From assembly GCF_011046485.1 (NCBI RefSeq), contig NZ_CP049256.1:2108001-2172000 (forward strand): a stretch of 64,000 bases of DNA. The letters run 5' to 3'. Below the pieces are notes generated by a model that saw only the letters and a list, made by a program, of their open reading frames with translations, did no database searches and was not told the origin of the DNA. A program made the position numbers and the translations under genes. Shown piece by piece: positions 62,273 to 64,000 of this stretch (its first letter is position 1; every line of letters starts with the position of its first letter). The stretch is from Microbacterium sp. 4R-513 (GTDB lineage Bacteria; Actinomycetota; Actinomycetes; Actinomycetales; Microbacteriaceae).

Positions 62273-63298
62273 GTGGCGAAGATCAACGAGGTGGCCGAGG
62301 CCGCCGGCGTCTCGATCAGCACCGTGTCGTACGCCCTGAGCGGCAAGCGCCCCGTCTCGCCGGCCACCCGGATCCGCATCGAGAAGGCCGTGCGCGAGCT
62401 GGGATACAGCCCGAACGCCGGCGCGCGCATGCTCGCCGGGAGCCGCACCCAGATCTTCGCGCTGACCGAGCCGCTCCGCCGCGACACGCACGCCCCGACC
62501 CACATGTCGTTCGTGCTCGCGACCGCTGTCGCAGCGCGACGCAACGACTACGACATCCTCCTGCTCACAGAGGAGCAGGCCTCCGCCGGCATGGCACGGG
62601 TCGCCTCGAGCGGGCTCGTCGACGCGATCCTCGTTCTCGACGTCGCGCCCGACGATGAGCGGGTGGCGCTCGCGCGGGCGATCGACACGCCCTGCGTCTT
62701 CATCGGCGTGCCCGACGACCACGAGGGCCTCATCTGCGTCGATCTCGATTTCGACGCTGCCGCGGTGCTGGCCGTCGACCGGCTCGCCGACGCGGGTCAC
62801 CGCGCCATAGGACTCGTCGGGCAGACCCAGGTCGCGTACGAGAAGTCGAACTTCCCGCCGCGGGTCCGCCGGGCGTTCGAGCGGCGGGCCGGGGAACGAG
62901 GCATCCGTCACGACTTCCGGGTGTCGGGCGACCGGCAGACGAGCGCAGAGGTGACGCGCTCCGCCGTCTCGGAGCTTCTCGACGGGGGCGCGACAGCGCT
63001 CCTCGTGCACGGCGCCGACGATGTGCACGCCGCCGTGCTCGCCGAGCTGCAGAACCGTGAGCTCTCCGTCCCCGGCGACGTGTCGCTCGTGTCCGTCGCG
63101 GCATCCTTCGACACTGCCGGCCTGCCGCTCCCCGTCGACGTGATCCCGCTCATGCCCGAGCCGTCGTGCGATCTCGCCGTCGACCTCGCCGTCCGCAGCC
63201 TCGGTCCTCACGACCGGCCGACACCCGGACTCCACCTGATCCCGCCCACCTACTACGACCGGGGTTCGGTCGCCGCGCCGGCCCGCCGGCAGGGCTGA
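62273..63298 (+). CDS. LacI-family repressor of a sugar uptake operon
   Basis: 341 residues, GTG with GGAG upstream. KINEVAEAAGVSISTVSYALSGKRPVSPAT is the helix-turn-helix and AGARMLAGSRT the hinge (Leu minor-groove lever), then a two-lobed sugar-sensing domain (DAILVLDVAPDDERV, DLDFDAAAVLAVDRLADAG, GATALLVHGADDV). It lies between its double operator and a promoter with a single TCGAAGCGCTTCGA, and so likely controls itself and the importer downstream. Effector sugar unknown. Confidence 0.92.
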   Translation: MAKINEVAEAAGVSISTVSYALSGKRPVSPATRIRIEKAVRELGYSPNAGARMLAGSRTQIFALTEPLRRDTHAPTHMSFVLATAVAARRNDYDILLLTEEQASAGMARVASSGLVDAILVLDVAPDDERVALARAIDTPCVFIGVPDDHEGLICVDLDFDAAAVLAVDRLADAGHRAIGLVGQTQVAYEKSNFPPRVRRAFERRAGERGIRHDFRVSGDRQTSAEVTRSAVSELLDGGATALLVHGADDVHAAVLAELQNRELSVPGDVSLVSVAASFDTAGLPLPVDVIPLMPEPSCDLAVDLAVRSLGPHDRPTPGLHLIPPTYYDRGSVAAPARRQG

Positions 63299-63352
63299 CC
63301 GCGCTCGCCGACTCTCCGCACACAACTCGATACCGCACCCGCATCACCATTG

Positions 63353-63366
63353 TCGAAGCGCTTCGA
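63353..63366 (+). promoter_or_regulatory. Operator of the sugar-binding protein gene
   Basis: Perfect palindrome TCGAAGCGCTTCGA, 56 bases before the start codon; the same word forms the double operator at 62178. ATTGTCG adjoining it may be part of the promoter. Confidence 0.8.
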
Positions 63367-63421
63367 TGCGCTCGGCCCACCACCCCCACCCCGACAGGGG
63401 ACCAAGAAAGGAGTGCCGAAG

Positions 63422-64000
63422 ATGGCACGCATCACCAAGAGAAGGACCCTCGCGGTCGCCGGGGCCCTCGCCGTCGCCGCCCTCGCGCTCGCCGGGTGCT
63501 CGGGTTCGGGCTCGGACTCGGGCTCGGACGGCGACACGCTCAAGCTCTGGCACTACGAGAGCGAAGACAGCGCCATGGGCAAGGCCTGGAACGAGGCCAT
63601 CAAGACGTTCGAGAAGGAGACTGGCGCGAAGGTCGAGTTCGAGGAGAAGTCCTTCGAGCAGATCCAGAAGACCGCGAGCCAGGTGCTCGACACGGATGCC
63701 GCTCCCGACCTCATGGAGTTCAACAAGGGCAATGCGACCGCGGGCTTCCTCGCCTCGACAGGTCTCATCTCGGACATCTCGGACGCCGTTGACGAGTACG
63801 GCTGGGCCGACAAGCTGGCGCCGTCGCTGCAGACGACCGCCAAGTACTCCGAAGACGGAGTCATGGGCGGCGACACCTGGTACGGCGTGCCGAACTACGG
63901 CGAGTTCGTCGGCGTCTACTACAACAAGGACGCCTTCGCCGCGGCAGGCCTGGAGATCCCCACGACGTACGACGAGTTCGTGAAGGTGCTCGACGCCTTC
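63422..64000 (+). CDS. Sugar ABC transporter substrate-binding lipoprotein (3' end outside window)
   Basis: 193 residues visible. ATG with AAAGGAG 8 bases upstream. Lipoprotein signal with lipobox LAGC (~23-26), Ser/Gly/Asp linker, then a family 1 extracellular solute-binding protein: LKLWHYESEDSAMGKAWNEA, FEKETGAKVEF, APDLMEFNKGN and YGVPNYGEFVGVYYNKDAF. Family 1 proteins take up oligosaccharides with MalF/MalG-type permeases, expected just beyond the window. Controlled by the LacI regulator upstream. Confidence 0.93.
   Translation, partial: MARITKRRTLAVAGALAVAALALAGCSGSGSDSGSDGDTLKLWHYESEDSAMGKAWNEAIKTFEKETGAKVEFEEKSFEQIQKTASQVLDTDAAPDLMEFNKGNATAGFLASTGLISDISDAVDEYGWADKLAPSLQTTAKYSEDGVMGGDTWYGVPNYGEFVGVYYNKDAFAAAGLEIPTTYDEFVKVLDAF

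Noticed and set aside
1..64000. CRISPR arrays, insertion sequences, prophage, rRNA
   Set aside because: No regularly spaced repeats, transposase, integrase, phage structural genes or rRNA segments were found.

Overview
The window is high-GC actinobacterial chromosome, most likely from Microbacterium or a close relative in Microbacteriaceae. The evidence is the very GC-rich third codon positions, frequent GTG starts, many leaderless promoters of the TAnnnT-N6-start type, an abundant GGATGCC/GGCATCC word typical of that family, and the gene families present (DUF4383, DUF2207, DUF6194, DUF1918, DUF1622, S9 peptidase). I see no phage, insertion sequence, CRISPR array or rRNA.

Positions 1-24.7 kb form one arabinan/arabinose utilisation locus. 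It holds the end of one secreted enzyme, a secreted GH43, a giant secreted GH127-type beta-L-arabinofuranosidase and a second secreted GH43. All four share one C-terminal ~85-residue Cys-bracketed domain. Between them lie a three-gene surface cassette (WxL-like protein, DUF916 membrane protein, LPATG protein), a LacI-family regulator, an ABC importer of the galactofuranose/arabinofuranose type, araD, araB (frameshifted), araA and an aldose 1-epimerase. A 12-bp LacI-type operator, consensus GTTAGCGCTAAC, overlaps the -10 regions of four promoters: the GH43 gene, the GH127 gene, the surface cassette and the importer/araDBA operon. The system therefore reads as extracellular debranching, surface retention, uptake of arabinofuranose, and isomerisation/phosphorylation to the pentose phosphate pathway, under one repressor.

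From 24.7 to 46.5 kb is housekeeping and accessory chromosome: small membrane proteins, a YdeI/DUF1905 protein, an SDR, a penicillin-acylase family hydrolase, tRNA-Arg(ACG), a decayed LysR gene, an S4 protein, a D,D-carboxypeptidase, a DAO-family oxidoreductase, a GT39-like membrane protein, L-serine ammonia-lyase (frameshifted), an Hsp20 gene behind a CIRCE and a HAIR-like element, an ABC-2 exporter, MarR, DUF2207, pgi and a secreted SLT-like protein behind a leader resembling the c-di-AMP (ydaO) riboswitch.

From 47 to 62 kb are regulators and enzymes: TetR/DUF899 with tandem operators, S9 peptidase, HAD phosphatase, aldo/keto reductase, NAD-binding protein, EamA transporter, DNA glycosylase, winged-helix protein, GNAT, cupin and alpha/beta hydrolase. 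At 62.1-64 kb a second LacI regulator with an AAGCGCTT-type palindrome precedes a sugar-binding lipoprotein cut by the window end.

Five genes carry single-base frame breaks, four of them in G runs. This looks more like residual homopolymer indels in the assembly than five independent gene deaths, but that cannot be settled from sequence alone.
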